From an uncultured Bacteroidia bacterium (GTDB lineage: Bacteria > Bacteroidota > Bacteroidia > Bacteroidales > UBA932): a stretch of 64,000 nucleotides of DNA. The notes under the pieces were generated by a model that saw nothing but the letters and a program-made list of their open reading frames with translations, was not told where the DNA came from and ran no database searches. Location of the stretch: assembly GCA_902768985.1 (NCBI GenBank), contig CACXNA010000016.1:105584-169583 (forward strand). The letters are read 5' to 3'. Positions 1 through 9,005 of the stretch are shown piece by piece. Both the position numbers and the translations under genes were made by a program. How positions within the stretch are numbered: the stretch's first letter is position 1; the number at the start of each line of letters is the position of its first letter.

Positions 1-885
1 CAGCGTCTCGAGGATGTCGTCGGCGTTGCCGGCGCATTCCGCGAGGGCCTTCTCGTCGCCGCTGAACTTCTTGCGCTCGGCGATGAGCGTCTGGCAGTCG
101 AGGGCCAGCTGGCGGTAGGCCTCGGAGGTGGAATCTTTCTCCCGGCGGAGGAGGCTGTTCCGGTAGGAGAGCATCTGGTCGCGGGCCAGGATGGCGACGG
201 CCTGCCCGGCGTGTGCGTCCGCAAAGGCGCCCATCTTCTTCAGCCCGTCTTCCGGGCCGTTGCTCTCCCGGCGGGCGAGGCAGAATTCAATCAGGGCGTC
301 GAAGGGATAGCGCCCGGCGTAACAGGCCTGGATGGCCTGGTTGACGGCTTCGCTCTTCTTGCTCCCGAAGAGGCTCCAGAGGGTGTATTCGTAGTCGTTC
401 GCGATCCGGGGCAGCAGGAATTCGGAGAAGACGTAGCCCGCGACGTGGCCGTCCCGCCCGTAGAATTCCGGGTTGTGGGCCTGCTCCAGCTGCGCTTTGT
501 GCTCCGTGACGTAGCGCAGGAGCTCGCCGGTGTCTGAGCGGCCCTGGCGGAGGAAGAAGACGGCGACGGGCTCGCCGAAGGATTCGATGTCCTGGTTGGC
601 CTGGGTGAGCAGCTCGTCGCGCAGCTTCCAGTTGGAGCTGGCGCGCGCGTCCACGTATTTGAAGGTGGCGTCGTAGTAGTCCCAGGCGAGGTGCTTCTCG
701 GCGGCCTCTTTCTTGATCCGCGTGAGGATGTCGGCCTGGTCCTTGGGCCGGTCGGCGTCGACGGCCTTGTCGTACTCCGCCCAAAGCTTGGTGAGCGTGT
801 GCCCGCGGTCGTCTTTGGCGCAGGCGGAATTAACAAGATTCATGATGGTTATCAGTGTCAGGGTCAGAAACTTAATGGCTTTCAT
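1..885 (-). CDS. Secreted protein, N-terminal part; probable alpha-2-macroglobulin/MG2-family surface protein (truncated by window edge)
   Basis: An uninterrupted minus-strand frame runs from an ATG at 885 to the window edge, giving 295 residues without a stop. The start (MKAIKFLTLTLITIMNLVNS, then a Cys-Ala) is a signal peptide or possible lipoprotein signal. The mature part is an all-helical, Asp/Lys/Ala-rich region with segments such as LTKLWAEYDKAVDADRPKDQ and NDYEYTLWSLFG. This resembles, from memory, the helical N-terminal region of large Bacteroidales alpha-2-macroglobulin-like proteins. It lies 9 bases downstream of folC on the same strand. Family assignment is an inference; the diagnostic MG domains would lie outside the window. 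Confidence 0.6.
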   Translation of the reverse strand, partial: MKAIKFLTLTLITIMNLVNSACAKDDRGHTLTKLWAEYDKAVDADRPKDQADILTRIKKEAAEKHLAWDYYDATFKYVDARASSNWKLRDELLTQANQDIESFGEPVAVFFLRQGRSDTGELLRYVTEHKAQLEQAHNPEFYGRDGHVAGYVFSEFLLPRIANDYEYTLWSLFGSKKSEAVNQAIQACYAGRYPFDALIEFCLARRESNGPEDGLKKMGAFADAHAGQAVAILARDQMLSYRNSLLRREKDSTSEAYRQLALDCQTLIAERKKFSGDEKALAECAGNADDILETL

Positions 886-894
886 AGCGCAATT

Positions 895-2127
895 CTAATC
901 AGGGTCAAACAATCCAACGGCTTCTGCTACAACAAAATTGCTGCCACCGATGTAAAGGAGGCACCCGGGCGTGCTGCGGGCGGCCTCCAGCGCCTGCCGG
1001 ACGCCGTCCTTCACATCTCCGCAGACCATGCAGTCGAAGCCTTCGAGGCGCGCTGCGAGCCGGTCGGCGGGCAGGGCGCGCTCGCCCTTGGGGGCCACGA
1101 GGAAATAGCGTGCGTCCCGCGGCAGCAGGGGCTTGATGCCGTCGAGGTCCTTGTCGGCCATGATGCCGAAAACGATGAGCAGCGGTCGGCCGCTCTCGCG
1201 CAGCCGCCGGAAATTGATTTCGAGGGCGGGGGGATTGTGGCCGATGTCGCAGATGACCTCGGGATTCTCGCAGAGGCGCTCCCAGCGGCCGCGCAGGCCC
1301 GTGCGGGCGGCGGTGTGCGCCAGCGCCTCGCGGTCGGGCTCGACGCCCAAAAGTTCGAGGGCGGCGAGCGCCGTGCGCAGGTTGGCGGCCTGGCAGGGGC
1401 CGGTCAGGTCGGTGTCGAACAGCTCGACGTCGAAGTCTTCGGCGAAGAAAAGCGGGCAGGGGACCACGCTGGCGCGGGCCTCGAAGACGGGGGCCGTCTC
1501 GTCGTCGCGCTGGCCGCAGAGCGCCGGGACGCCGGGCTTGAAGATGCCCGCCTTCTCGGCGGCGATGGCCCCGCGCGTATTCCCCAGTAACGCGCAGTGG
1601 TCCAGCCCGATGCTCGTCACGACGGCGAGCTCGGGCGTGAGGATGTTCGTGCTGTCCAGGCGGCCGCCCAGGCCGACCTCGATCACGGCCACGTCCACCT
1701 GCTGCGCGGCGAACCACCAGAAGGCGAGTCCGGTCGTGATTTCGAAGAAGGAAAGGCCTTCCAGCTCGTTTTCCGTGAGGAAACGGAACACCTCCTCGCG
1801 GGGAATCATGGACCAGCCGTCCGGCTCCACGAGTTTGATCCGCTCGCGGAAATCCACCAGGTGCGGCGAGGTGTAGAGGCCGACCCGCAGGCCGGTGGCG
1901 GATAGGGCGGCCGCGAGCATCGAGCTCACGGAACCCTTGCCGTTGGTGCCGGCCACGTGGATGGAACGGAATTGCCGCGCGGGGTGCCCCAGGGCGGCGT
2001 CGAAGCGCTCCATGCCGGCCAGTCCGGGCTTGTAGGCGCCGGCCGTGAAACCGGTGTTCTGCACGCTGGGGTGTCGGTTGTACAGCTCCTCCAGGAGCCG
2101 GTTGTATTGCTCGCTTGTGTAGTTCAT
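895..2127 (-). CDS. folC: Bifunctional folylpolyglutamate synthase/dihydrofolate synthase
   Basis: 410 aa, the usual length for FolC. It adds glutamate to dihydropteroate and to folates in the cytoplasm using ATP. The Mur-ligase-type P-loop HVAGTNGKGS is at about residues 57-66, followed by the folate-site segment YTSPHLVDFRERI; IEVGLGGRLDSTN and the later ICDIGHNPPALE are also family hallmarks. I start at the ATG at 2127 (MNYTSEQY) rather than an in-frame TTG at 2145, because a TAAATTTG -7 box at 2143-2150 covers the TTG. A putative secreted protein follows 9 bases downstream. Confidence 0.95.
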   Translation of the reverse strand: MNYTSEQYNRLLEELYNRHPSVQNTGFTAGAYKPGLAGMERFDAALGHPARQFRSIHVAGTNGKGSVSSMLAAALSATGLRVGLYTSPHLVDFRERIKLVEPDGWSMIPREEVFRFLTENELEGLSFFEITTGLAFWWFAAQQVDVAVIEVGLGGRLDSTNILTPELAVVTSIGLDHCALLGNTRGAIAAEKAGIFKPGVPALCGQRDDETAPVFEARASVVPCPLFFAEDFDVELFDTDLTGPCQAANLRTALAALELLGVEPDREALAHTAARTGLRGRWERLCENPEVICDIGHNPPALEINFRRLRESGRPLLIVFGIMADKDLDGIKPLLPRDARYFLVAPKGERALPADRLAARLEGFDCMVCGDVKDGVRQALEAARSTPGCLLYIGGSNFVVAEAVGLFDPD

Positions 2128-2142
2128 AGTTGCAACTGATTC

Positions 2143-2150
2143 CAAATTTA
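2143..2150 (-). promoter_or_regulatory. Bacteroidota -7 promoter element for folC
   Basis: On the minus strand the box reads TAAATTTG, matching TAnnTTTG, 15 bases before the folC ATG. I see no convincing TTTG -33 element. The box supports the ATG at 2127 as the start. Confidence 0.6.
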
Positions 2151-2177
2151 GTTAAATTTACACGTTTTTATTACGGC

Positions 2178-3305
2178 ATGGCAGAAAAAACGACAGCGTT
2201 GCACGCGATCTACGTCATCGACGGAGTGCAGGAAGAATACACGCCTGCGCAGTTGCTGGATGCGGTGACGGAGCCGGAGGGACGGCATTCCCTGGCCGCT
2301 CCGGCGGAGGCGCGTGCGGTGGACGAGACCCTGGACCCGGTGTGCCGGGTGCCGGCGCTCGATCCCGGCTGTATCGATGCCTACCTGGATGCGGTCTGCT
2401 CGACGCAGAAGCGGGTCCCGGCCACGGCGGCCGACGCCTACACCCGCGTCCGCGTGGCCGCGGCGCTCATCGACACGCTGTGGCGCACCGGCCGTTTCCG
2501 CCTCGGCGACCTGCGTCTGGACGCCTCGTGGCGCTGGAACGAGACCCCGGTCGGGGCGCGGGCGGCCTTCTACGATTCCGTCCGCGCGGCGGCGGATTAC
2601 GTCGACGCCCTCGGCGTGAAATTCAGCGCCTACCGCTACGCCCGGACGACGGGCGAGTCGGAGCTGACCCTGCGCACCCGCATCACCCGCGAAGCGGACG
2701 AGGAGGAGTTCGGCTTCGTCAGCGAACCCTTCCGCTCCGAGCACCCGCTGCTCGGCGCGCGCCGCTCCTGCCCCGCCACGCTGGCCCCCGACCCGCAGAG
2801 CTGGGTCGTGTACATCCCCTTCGACACCTCCGAATTCCGCCTGGGCGGCTCGCTCTTCGCGCAGGTGCTCGACGTGGGCGGCGGCGCCAGCCCGCAGATT
2901 ACCGACGCCGACTACTTCATGGACTGCCACGAAGTGGTCCGGGAGCTGGTGGAGGACGGCATTCTTCTGTCCGCCGCCACGGTGGGCGAAGGCGGCTTGC
3001 TGCGGACGGTGAAGCAGATGGCGGACAAGGCCGGCCTGGTCGTGGACGTGTCTGACGTGATGCGCGCCTACCAGGAGCAGGACGTGCTGCGCGTCCTCTT
3101 CGCCGAGGTGCCGGGCGCCGTGATCCAAATACAAGATGCAGATTTTGACTACCTGGACGCCGAACTGCTGCTGCAGGATGTCGCCTTCTTCCCCCTGGGC
3201 CACCCGGTCCCCGGGCAGGCGGGCATCCGCGTCAAGGCTTCGGCCAAGTCGGGTATACAAACGATATTGGAATCCCTGATGCAAAACGCGGAAGGGGAGG
3301 ACTGA
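2178..3305 (+). CDS. PurL/PurM-like (AIR synthase-related) protein, catalytically degenerate
   Basis: 375 aa, starting at MAEKTTALHAIYVIDG. The C-terminal half follows the order of the PurL (FGAM synthase) C-terminal AIR-synthase domain: LGGSLFAQV aligns with the GATALAQV region, VREL.EDG.LLSA with the helix before the catalytic loop, and VLFAEVPGAVIQIQDAD with FNEELGAVIQVRAAD of E. coli PurL (recalled alignment). The conserved SDGG of active PurL/PurM is replaced by GEGG. The N-terminal half (FRLGDLRLDASWRWNETP) looks like an eroded PurM-type domain. Full PurL is above 1200 aa, so this is a short stand-alone paralogue. It sits 11 bases upstream of the phoH-like gene. Catalytic activity is doubtful; function unknown. 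Confidence 0.7.
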   Translation: MAEKTTALHAIYVIDGVQEEYTPAQLLDAVTEPEGRHSLAAPAEARAVDETLDPVCRVPALDPGCIDAYLDAVCSTQKRVPATAADAYTRVRVAAALIDTLWRTGRFRLGDLRLDASWRWNETPVGARAAFYDSVRAAADYVDALGVKFSAYRYARTTGESELTLRTRITREADEEEFGFVSEPFRSEHPLLGARRSCPATLAPDPQSWVVYIPFDTSEFRLGGSLFAQVLDVGGGASPQITDADYFMDCHEVVRELVEDGILLSAATVGEGGLLRTVKQMADKAGLVVDVSDVMRAYQEQDVLRVLFAEVPGAVIQIQDADFDYLDAELLLQDVAFFPLGHPVPGQAGIRVKASAKSGIQTILESLMQNAEGED

Positions 3306-3316
3306 ACCACATATTT

Positions 3317-4657
3317 ATGGGAAAACCTAAAATTTTCGTGCTGGACACCAACGTGATCCTGCACGACCACAAAGCCATCCGGAAATTCCAGGACAACCAT
3401 CTCGTGATCCCGGTCGCCGTGATCGAGGAAGTGGACAAGTTCAAGAAGGGCAACGATGCGCTGTCCTACAACGCGCGTGGCTTCATGCGCGACCTGGACC
3501 GCATCACCAACGGCAAGAGCTTCGGTGCGAACGGCCTGCCGATCGGCAAGGACCTCGGCTGCATCAAGGTCGAGCCCAACCATCCCTTCGAAGGCGAGTA
3601 TGCCGGCTTCTTCACCGACGACATTCCGGACCACCGCATCCTGGCCACGGCCATGTGGGTGCGGGACCACAACCCCGGCACCTTCGTGGCGCTGGTGACC
3701 AAGGACATCAACCTGCGGATGAAGGCCAAAGCCATCGGCATGGCGGTCCAGGACTACTTGACCGACAAGGTCGGCGACGACCAGATCGAAGAGGCGCAGC
3801 GCGAGGTGCAGCTGCTGGACGTGGACGGCATCGTCCTCCAGGAGCTGGCCTACGGGCCGGATGCCTCCATCGACTGGAAGCGTATCCTCAAGGTGCAGCC
3901 GAAGGCGAACCAGATGTTCAAGTTCCGCTGGGAAAAGGGCAACGACGAGCTGGTCTGCGCCCGCTATGACGCTGCGCGCGACCGCGTGGTGCTTGTCAAG
4001 AACCGCGAGGCCTACGGCATCCGCCCGCGCAACGAGGAGCAGAAACTGGCCCTCGACGCGCTGCTGAATCCGAAGGTGGAGCTCGTCTCCCTGACCGGCG
4101 GCGCCGGCACGGGCAAGACCCTGCTGGCCCTGGCGGCCGCCCTGGAGCAGGAGCGGGACTACGAGCAGATCTACCTGTCCCGCCCGACGGTAATCCTGGG
4201 CAACCAGGACCTGGGCTTCCTGCCCGGCGACCAGAAGGCGAAGATGGGCCCCTTCCTGCAGCCGCTGATGGACAATCTCAACGTGATCAAGAGCCAGTTC
4301 CGCCCGACCTCCAAGGAGGCGCAGCGCATCGACGCCATGCTCACGCAGGAGAAACTGATCATCGAGCCGCTGGCCTACATCCGCGGCCGCAGCCTCGGCA
4401 AGTGCTTCTTCATTATCGATGAGGCGCAGAACCTCACCCCGCACGAGATGAAAACCATTATCACGCGGGCCGGCGAGGGGACCAAGATGGTCTTCACGGG
4501 CGATATCTTCCAGATCGACCAGCCCTACCTGGACCAGTGGTCCAACGGCCTGACGCACCTGGGGGAGAAAATGTTCGGCCAGCCGCTCTTCCAGCACGTG
4601 TTCCTGCGGAAGGGAGAAAGAAGCGAACTTTCAGAATTGGCGGCAAAATTGCTATAA
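3317..4657 (+). CDS. PIN domain-PhoH family ATPase/ribonuclease
   Basis: 446 aa, of the PhoH2/YlaK type. Residues 1-140 form a PIN nuclease domain with the opening acidic motif KIFVLDTNVILHD and later DHRILATA. Residues 200-446 form a PhoH helicase-like ATPase: Walker A GGAGTGKT near residue 260, Walker B FFIIDEAQ near 364, and the sensor region MVFTGDIFQID. PhoH2 proteins of this architecture couple an RNA-unwinding ATPase to an RNase. The start at MGKPKIF lies 11 bases after the previous gene, suggesting co-transcription. The stop is 61 bases before ppdK, which has its own promoter-like sequence. Confidence 0.93.
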   Translation: MGKPKIFVLDTNVILHDHKAIRKFQDNHLVIPVAVIEEVDKFKKGNDALSYNARGFMRDLDRITNGKSFGANGLPIGKDLGCIKVEPNHPFEGEYAGFFTDDIPDHRILATAMWVRDHNPGTFVALVTKDINLRMKAKAIGMAVQDYLTDKVGDDQIEEAQREVQLLDVDGIVLQELAYGPDASIDWKRILKVQPKANQMFKFRWEKGNDELVCARYDAARDRVVLVKNREAYGIRPRNEEQKLALDALLNPKVELVSLTGGAGTGKTLLALAAALEQERDYEQIYLSRPTVILGNQDLGFLPGDQKAKMGPFLQPLMDNLNVIKSQFRPTSKEAQRIDAMLTQEKLIIEPLAYIRGRSLGKCFFIIDEAQNLTPHEMKTIITRAGEGTKMVFTGDIFQIDQPYLDQWSNGLTHLGEKMFGQPLFQHVFLRKGERSELSELAAKLL

Positions 4658-4680
4658 TGCGAAAAAATTTCGTAAATTCG
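4648..4680 (+). promoter_or_regulatory. Putative ppdK promoter
   Basis: ATTG at 4648-4651 and TAAATTCG at 4673-4680, 21 bases apart, approximate the TTTG/TAnnTTTG pattern with one mismatch in each box. The -33 element overlaps the end of the phoH-like gene. The leader to the ppdK ATG would be about 35 bases. Confidence 0.4.
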
Positions 4681-4718
4681 CGGCCTGATTATAAAGAAGT
4701 AATACTAAACCATATCCT

Positions 4719-7445
4719 ATGTTTGAAGTTAAGAAACGTGTCTATCGCTTTGGTGGCAAGACCGCCGAAGGCGACGGGACCATGCGTGAGCTCCTGGGTG
4801 GTAAGGGAGCCAACCTGGCCGAGATGAGCAAGCTCGGCATGCCGGTGCCTGCCGGCTTCACCATTACGACTGAATGCTGCGCCGAGTACTATCAGCTCGG
4901 CGGCGGGTACACCGAGGAGCTCAAGATGGAGGTCCGCGGTGCCCTCAACGCCACTGAGGCTCTCATGGGCAAGAAATTCGGCGATCCCAACGACCCGCTC
5001 CTCGTGAGCTGCCGCTCCGGCGCACGCAGCTCCATGCCGGGTATGATGGATACCATCCTGAACATCGGTCTGTGCTCCGCGACGATCCCGGGCATGATCA
5101 AGAAGACCGGCAACCCCCGCTTCGTGTATGACGCTTACCGCCGTCTCATCATGATGTACTCTGACGTCGTGATGGAGAAGGCCGAGGGCATCGAGCCCGC
5201 CGACGGCCAGGGCATCCGCCAGCAGCTGGACCGCATGATGGCCGAGCTGAAGGAGAAGAAGGGTTATGCCTCCGATACCGACATCACTGCCGACGAGCTG
5301 AAGGACCTCTGCGACCAGTTCAAGAAGAAGGTCAAGGAAGTGCTCGGCGTCGACTTCCCCGATACCGCCCAGGATCAGCTCTGGGGCTCCATCGGCGGCG
5401 TCTTCAAGTCCTGGAACGGCAAGCGCGCCATCGCGTACCGCCGCATCGAGAAGATTCCTGATGACTGGGGCACGGCCGTGAACGTCCAGTCCATGGTGTT
5501 CGGTAACATGGGCAACACCTCCGCCACCGGCGTCGCGTTCTCCCGCAACCCGGCCAACGGTGACAACCGTTTCTACGGCGAGTGGCTGATCAACGCCCAG
5601 GGCGAGGATGTCGTTGCCGGTATCCGCACCCCGAACCCGCTCAACGAAGCTACCAAGAACGATCATAACCGCAACCTCGAGTCCCTCGAGAAGGCGATGC
5701 CGAAGGTATACAAGGAGCTCGACGACATCCGCAAGCGTCTGGAGAATCACTTCCACGACATGCAGGACATCGAGTTCACCATCCAGGAGGGTGTCCTCTG
5801 GATGCTGCAGTGCCGTATCGGCAAGCGCACCGGTCTGGCCGCCCTGCAGATGGCCGTCGATATGCTCGAAGAGGGCATGATTGATGAGAAGACCGCCGTG
5901 ACGCGCGTCTCCCCGGCCCAGCTGGACGAGGTGCTGCACCCGATCCTGAACGCCGCTTCCGAGAAGGAAGCCAAGGTGGTGGCCAAGGGTCTGCCCGCTT
6001 CCCCGGGTGGCGCCGTCGGTACCATCGTCTTCACCTCCGAGGCCGCCATGGAGGCTGCCGCCGCAGGCAAGAAGACCATCCTCGTGCGTGAGGAGACCTC
6101 CCCGGAGGACATCCAGGGCATGCGCGCTTCCGCCGGTATCCTGACGATGCGCGGCGGTATGACCTCCCACGCCGCCCTTGTGGCGCGCGGCTGGGGCAAG
6201 TGCTGCATCGTGGGCTGCGAGGCCATGAAGATCAACTTCGAGGCCAAGACCCTCACCTTCGCCGGTGACAAGAAAGTTTACAAGGAAGGCGACTGGCTCT
6301 CCCTCAACGGTGCCAAGGGCAACGTGTATGCCAAGCAGATCGAGATGATGGACGCCAGCGAGAACCCGACCTTCATCAAGTTCATGACCATCGTGGACAA
6401 GTACCGCCGTCTGGGTGTGCGTACCAACGCCGACACCCCGGAGGATGCCCAGAAGGCCCTCGACTTCGGCGCCGAAGGTATCGGCCTCTTCCGTATCGAG
6501 CACATGTTCTACGGCAAGAACTCCGAGACCCCGCTCGCCAAGTTGCGCAAGATGATCCTCTGCACCACCGACCGTGAGCGCAAGGACGCCCTGGCCGAGC
6601 TGGAGCCGTTCATCAAGGCTTCCGTCAAGAGCACCCTCAAGGTGATGGACGGCAAGCCGGTGGTGTTCCGTCTGCTCGACCCGCCTCTCCACGAGTTCGT
6701 CCCGACCACCAAGGAGAAGACCGCCGAGGTCGCCAAGGAGCTGGGTATCAGCGCCGCTGAGGTGACCCGCCGTGGCGCCAGCCTCCATGAGGTCAACCCG
6801 ATGATGGGTCTGCGCGGCGTGCGTCTGCACGTGGCCTACCCGCTCATCGCCGAGACGCAGTACCGCGCCATCTTCACGGCTGTCGCCGAGCTGTGCCGCG
6901 AGGGCTTCCACCCGCAGCCGGAGATCATGATCCCGGTCACGGTGTCCGCCCGCGAGCTGGGCTTCCAGCGCGCCATCTGCGAGCGCATCAAGGCTGAGGT
7001 CGAGGTGCACAACGAGATGATCATCACCTACAAGTTCGGTACGATGATCGAGATCCCGCGTGCTGCCCTGACCGGCGACCGCATGGCCCGTACCGCCGAG
7101 TTCTTCTCCTTCGGTACCAACGACCTGACGCAGATGACCTTCGGTTTCTCCCGCGACGACGTGGGTACCTTCATGGGTGACTACCTCGGCCACAAGATCC
7201 TCGACGCCGACCCGTTCCAGACCATCGACACCAAGGCTGTCGGCAAGCTGGTCGAGATCGGTATCCAGGGTGGTCGCGCCCGTCGTCCGGAGCTGAAGTG
7301 CGGCGTCTGCGGCGAGCACGGTGGCGATCCTGACTCCATCGCCTTCTTCAACAAGATCGGTGTGGACTACGTCAGCTGCTCCCCGTTCCGCGTGCCTATC
7401 GCCCGCCTCGCTGCCGCCCAGGCCGCGATCAAGCAGTCCGAGTAA
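4719..7445 (+). CDS. ppdK: Pyruvate, phosphate dikinase
   Basis: 908 aa, full length. It interconverts pyruvate + ATP + Pi and PEP + AMP + PPi, a reversible step of glycolysis/gluconeogenesis common in anaerobes. The N-terminal ATP-grasp domain begins KGANLAEMSKLGMPVPAGFT; the swivelling phosphohistidine motif GGMTSHAA is near residue 478; the C-terminal PEP barrel carries GIGLFRIEHMF and the catalytic-cysteine motif CGVCGEHGGDP near 860. Codon usage is strongly biased to C-ending codons and looks like that of a highly expressed gene. A strong terminator follows at 7541-7563. Confidence 0.98.
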   Translation: MFEVKKRVYRFGGKTAEGDGTMRELLGGKGANLAEMSKLGMPVPAGFTITTECCAEYYQLGGGYTEELKMEVRGALNATEALMGKKFGDPNDPLLVSCRSGARSSMPGMMDTILNIGLCSATIPGMIKKTGNPRFVYDAYRRLIMMYSDVVMEKAEGIEPADGQGIRQQLDRMMAELKEKKGYASDTDITADELKDLCDQFKKKVKEVLGVDFPDTAQDQLWGSIGGVFKSWNGKRAIAYRRIEKIPDDWGTAVNVQSMVFGNMGNTSATGVAFSRNPANGDNRFYGEWLINAQGEDVVAGIRTPNPLNEATKNDHNRNLESLEKAMPKVYKELDDIRKRLENHFHDMQDIEFTIQEGVLWMLQCRIGKRTGLAALQMAVDMLEEGMIDEKTAVTRVSPAQLDEVLHPILNAASEKEAKVVAKGLPASPGGAVGTIVFTSEAAMEAAAAGKKTILVREETSPEDIQGMRASAGILTMRGGMTSHAALVARGWGKCCIVGCEAMKINFEAKTLTFAGDKKVYKEGDWLSLNGAKGNVYAKQIEMMDASENPTFIKFMTIVDKYRRLGVRTNADTPEDAQKALDFGAEGIGLFRIEHMFYGKNSETPLAKLRKMILCTTDRERKDALAELEPFIKASVKSTLKVMDGKPVVFRLLDPPLHEFVPTTKEKTAEVAKELGISAAEVTRRGASLHEVNPMMGLRGVRLHVAYPLIAETQYRAIFTAVAELCREGFHPQPEIMIPVTVSARELGFQRAICERIKAEVEVHNEMIITYKFGTMIEIPRAALTGDRMARTAEFFSFGTNDLTQMTFGFSRDDVGTFMGDYLGHKILDADPFQTIDTKAVGKLVEIGIQGGRARRPELKCGVCGEHGGDPDSIAFFNKIGVDYVSCSPFRVPIARLAAAQAAIKQSE

Positions 7446-7540
7446 ACTCGGCCTGCTTGACGCCTTCGGCGCTAATGACGGGGGGCGTTCCCCCCGAACC
7501 CCCTGCGTCGCTTCGCTCCGAAGCGTCAGCATCAAAAAAA

Positions 7541-7567
7541 GGGGCTCGGAATTTCCGAGCCCCTTTT
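7541..7567. terminator. Bidirectional intrinsic terminator between ppdK and the DUF389 gene
   Basis: An inverted repeat (GGGGCTCGG ... CCGAGCCCC, loop AATTT) at 7541-7563 has a run of A on its left and TTTTCTT on its right. It can end transcription of ppdK (plus) and of the converging DUF389 gene (minus). Confidence 0.9.
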
Positions 7568-7586
7568 CTTATTTAATGGATGATGG

Positions 7587-8924
7587 TTACTTGTTGATGA
7601 CGGTGACGTCGTCGATGCCCAGGCGGACGCGGAGCCACTGCTCGATGCGCTCGCGTTCGTCGTCCTGCAGCGGCTGGGTGCTGCGGACGATGGCCACGAT
7701 GGCGGCCGCTGCCTTGCCGTCGGCGGTTTTCACGCGCTGGCCGCGGGTGAGCGTGACCTCGGTCACGCCGTCATACTGCGCGGCGATCTCGCGGGTGATC
7801 AGCTCGGAGGGCAGCTGCTGCGCCTTGTAGAACTCGATGGCCGTCGAGAGCGAGTCGACCTGGCCGGTCAGGCGCCTGATCTCGTCGTTGTGGCTGTCGA
7901 TCATGCTGCGGATGAGCTCCGATTCGGTCATCATCTCGTTCTGGAAGGCGGCGTCCTCGTGGATGACGATCTGGGCGCGCGTGATGCCCATCTCCTCGGC
8001 GTTGAGGAAGAGCCGCTCGCGGGCGGAAGACTCCAGCTTCTCGCCGGCCAGATACAGCTCGAGGGTGGAGGGCTTGGTCTCGATGTCGGTGTGGTAGTCG
8101 TAGATGAAGCTCTTGCCCAGGTTCTTGTTCTGTTGGACGAGGATACGCGCGTTGCGGGCGAAGTTGTTGTCCTTGATCATCTCGATGGCCGAGAGCACGC
8201 TCGGGACCAACAGGATGATGAGGATCACGGTGATCCAGCGCGCGTTGCGGCGGCGCTTCACCTCATCCTCAGCCACGGGGGTAAAGTGCAGCAGGTAGCG
8301 CACCGACACGAAGGTCGCCAGGGTGATGAAGACGGTGTTGATGATGAAGAGGTAGAAGGCGCCGACGATGAAATGCCAGTCCAGGTGGGCAAAGCCATAG
8401 CCGACCGTACACAGCGGCGGCATGAGGGCGGTGGCGATGGCCACGCCCGGGATCACGGTGCCGCCCTTCTCCTTGCGGGAATTCTCCAGGATGCCGGCGA
8501 AGCCGCCGAACAGGGCGATGAACACGTCGTAAAGCGTCGGATTCGTGCGCGCCAGCAGCTCCGTCTGCTGCTCCAGCTCGAGCGGCGAGACCAGGTAGAA
8601 GAGCGTCGAGGCGAGGATGCTGATCACCACCATCACGGCGAAGTTCTTGAGCGCTTCCTTGACCAGCATGGTGTCGTTGGTGCCCAGGCCCAGGCCGAAG
8701 CCGAGGATCGGTCCCATGACCGGGGAGATGAGCATGGCGCCGATGATCACCGGGATGGAATTGAGGTTCAGGCCCACCGACGCGATGATGATCGCGCACG
8801 CGAGAATATAGACGTTGGGGCCGCGGAAATGGATGCCGTTGCGGATGCTGACCGCCGCTGCGTCAACATCCACGTGGTCCCGCATATTGACCAGGATCCG
8901 GAGGAATCGGGTGAACTTGTTCAT
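7587..8924 (-). CDS. DUF389 family multi-pass membrane protein
   Basis: 445 aa. The frame is open far upstream, but the real start is MNKFTRFLRILVNMRD at 8924, just after a -7 promoter box. Residues 30-270 contain about six hydrophobic helices, with the family-typical segment VIIGAMLISPVMGPILGFGLGLG and a second gate-like VIPGVAIATALMPPLCTVGYG. After residue 280 comes a soluble, partly coiled-coil periplasmic or cytoplasmic tail (DSHNDEIRRLTGQVDSLSTA). DUF389 proteins are conserved in bacteria but lack an established function. The gene converges on ppdK and diverges from the EF-hand gene. Confidence 0.9.
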   Translation of the reverse strand: MNKFTRFLRILVNMRDHVDVDAAAVSIRNGIHFRGPNVYILACAIIIASVGLNLNSIPVIIGAMLISPVMGPILGFGLGLGTNDTMLVKEALKNFAVMVVISILASTLFYLVSPLELEQQTELLARTNPTLYDVFIALFGGFAGILENSRKEKGGTVIPGVAIATALMPPLCTVGYGFAHLDWHFIVGAFYLFIINTVFITLATFVSVRYLLHFTPVAEDEVKRRRNARWITVILIILLVPSVLSAIEMIKDNNFARNARILVQQNKNLGKSFIYDYHTDIETKPSTLELYLAGEKLESSARERLFLNAEEMGITRAQIVIHEDAAFQNEMMTESELIRSMIDSHNDEIRRLTGQVDSLSTAIEFYKAQQLPSELITREIAAQYDGVTEVTLTRGQRVKTADGKAAAAIVAIVRSTQPLQDDERERIEQWLRVRLGIDDVTVINK

Positions 8925-8944
8925 GTGGATTAGTCTTTGTCGTA

Positions 8945-8952
8945 CAAATATA
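8945..8952 (-). promoter_or_regulatory. -7 promoter element for the DUF389 gene
   Basis: TATATTTG on the minus strand, 20 bases before the ATG at 8924. It is back-to-back with the plus-strand element at 8966-8973. Confidence 0.6.
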
Positions 8953-8965
8953 AGGATATAATTGT

Positions 8966-8973
8966 TATATTTG
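8966..8973 (+). promoter_or_regulatory. -7 promoter element for the EF-hand membrane protein gene
   Basis: TATATTTG on the plus strand, 32 bases before the ATG at 9006. The local sequence is AT-rich in an otherwise GC-rich region. No correctly spaced TTTG -33 box is seen. Confidence 0.6.
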
Positions 8974-9005
8974 TGGATACTGAATAACCAAAATAAACCC
9001 ACAAT

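Noticed and set aside
4689-7535. 948-aa open frame antisense to ppdK
   Set aside because: Shadow of a high-GC, codon-biased gene; the composition is His/Gly/Leu-rich without motifs. The sense frame is unmistakably PPDK. The same applies to long antisense frames over ileS, glgP, the TonB receptor, pnp and groEL.
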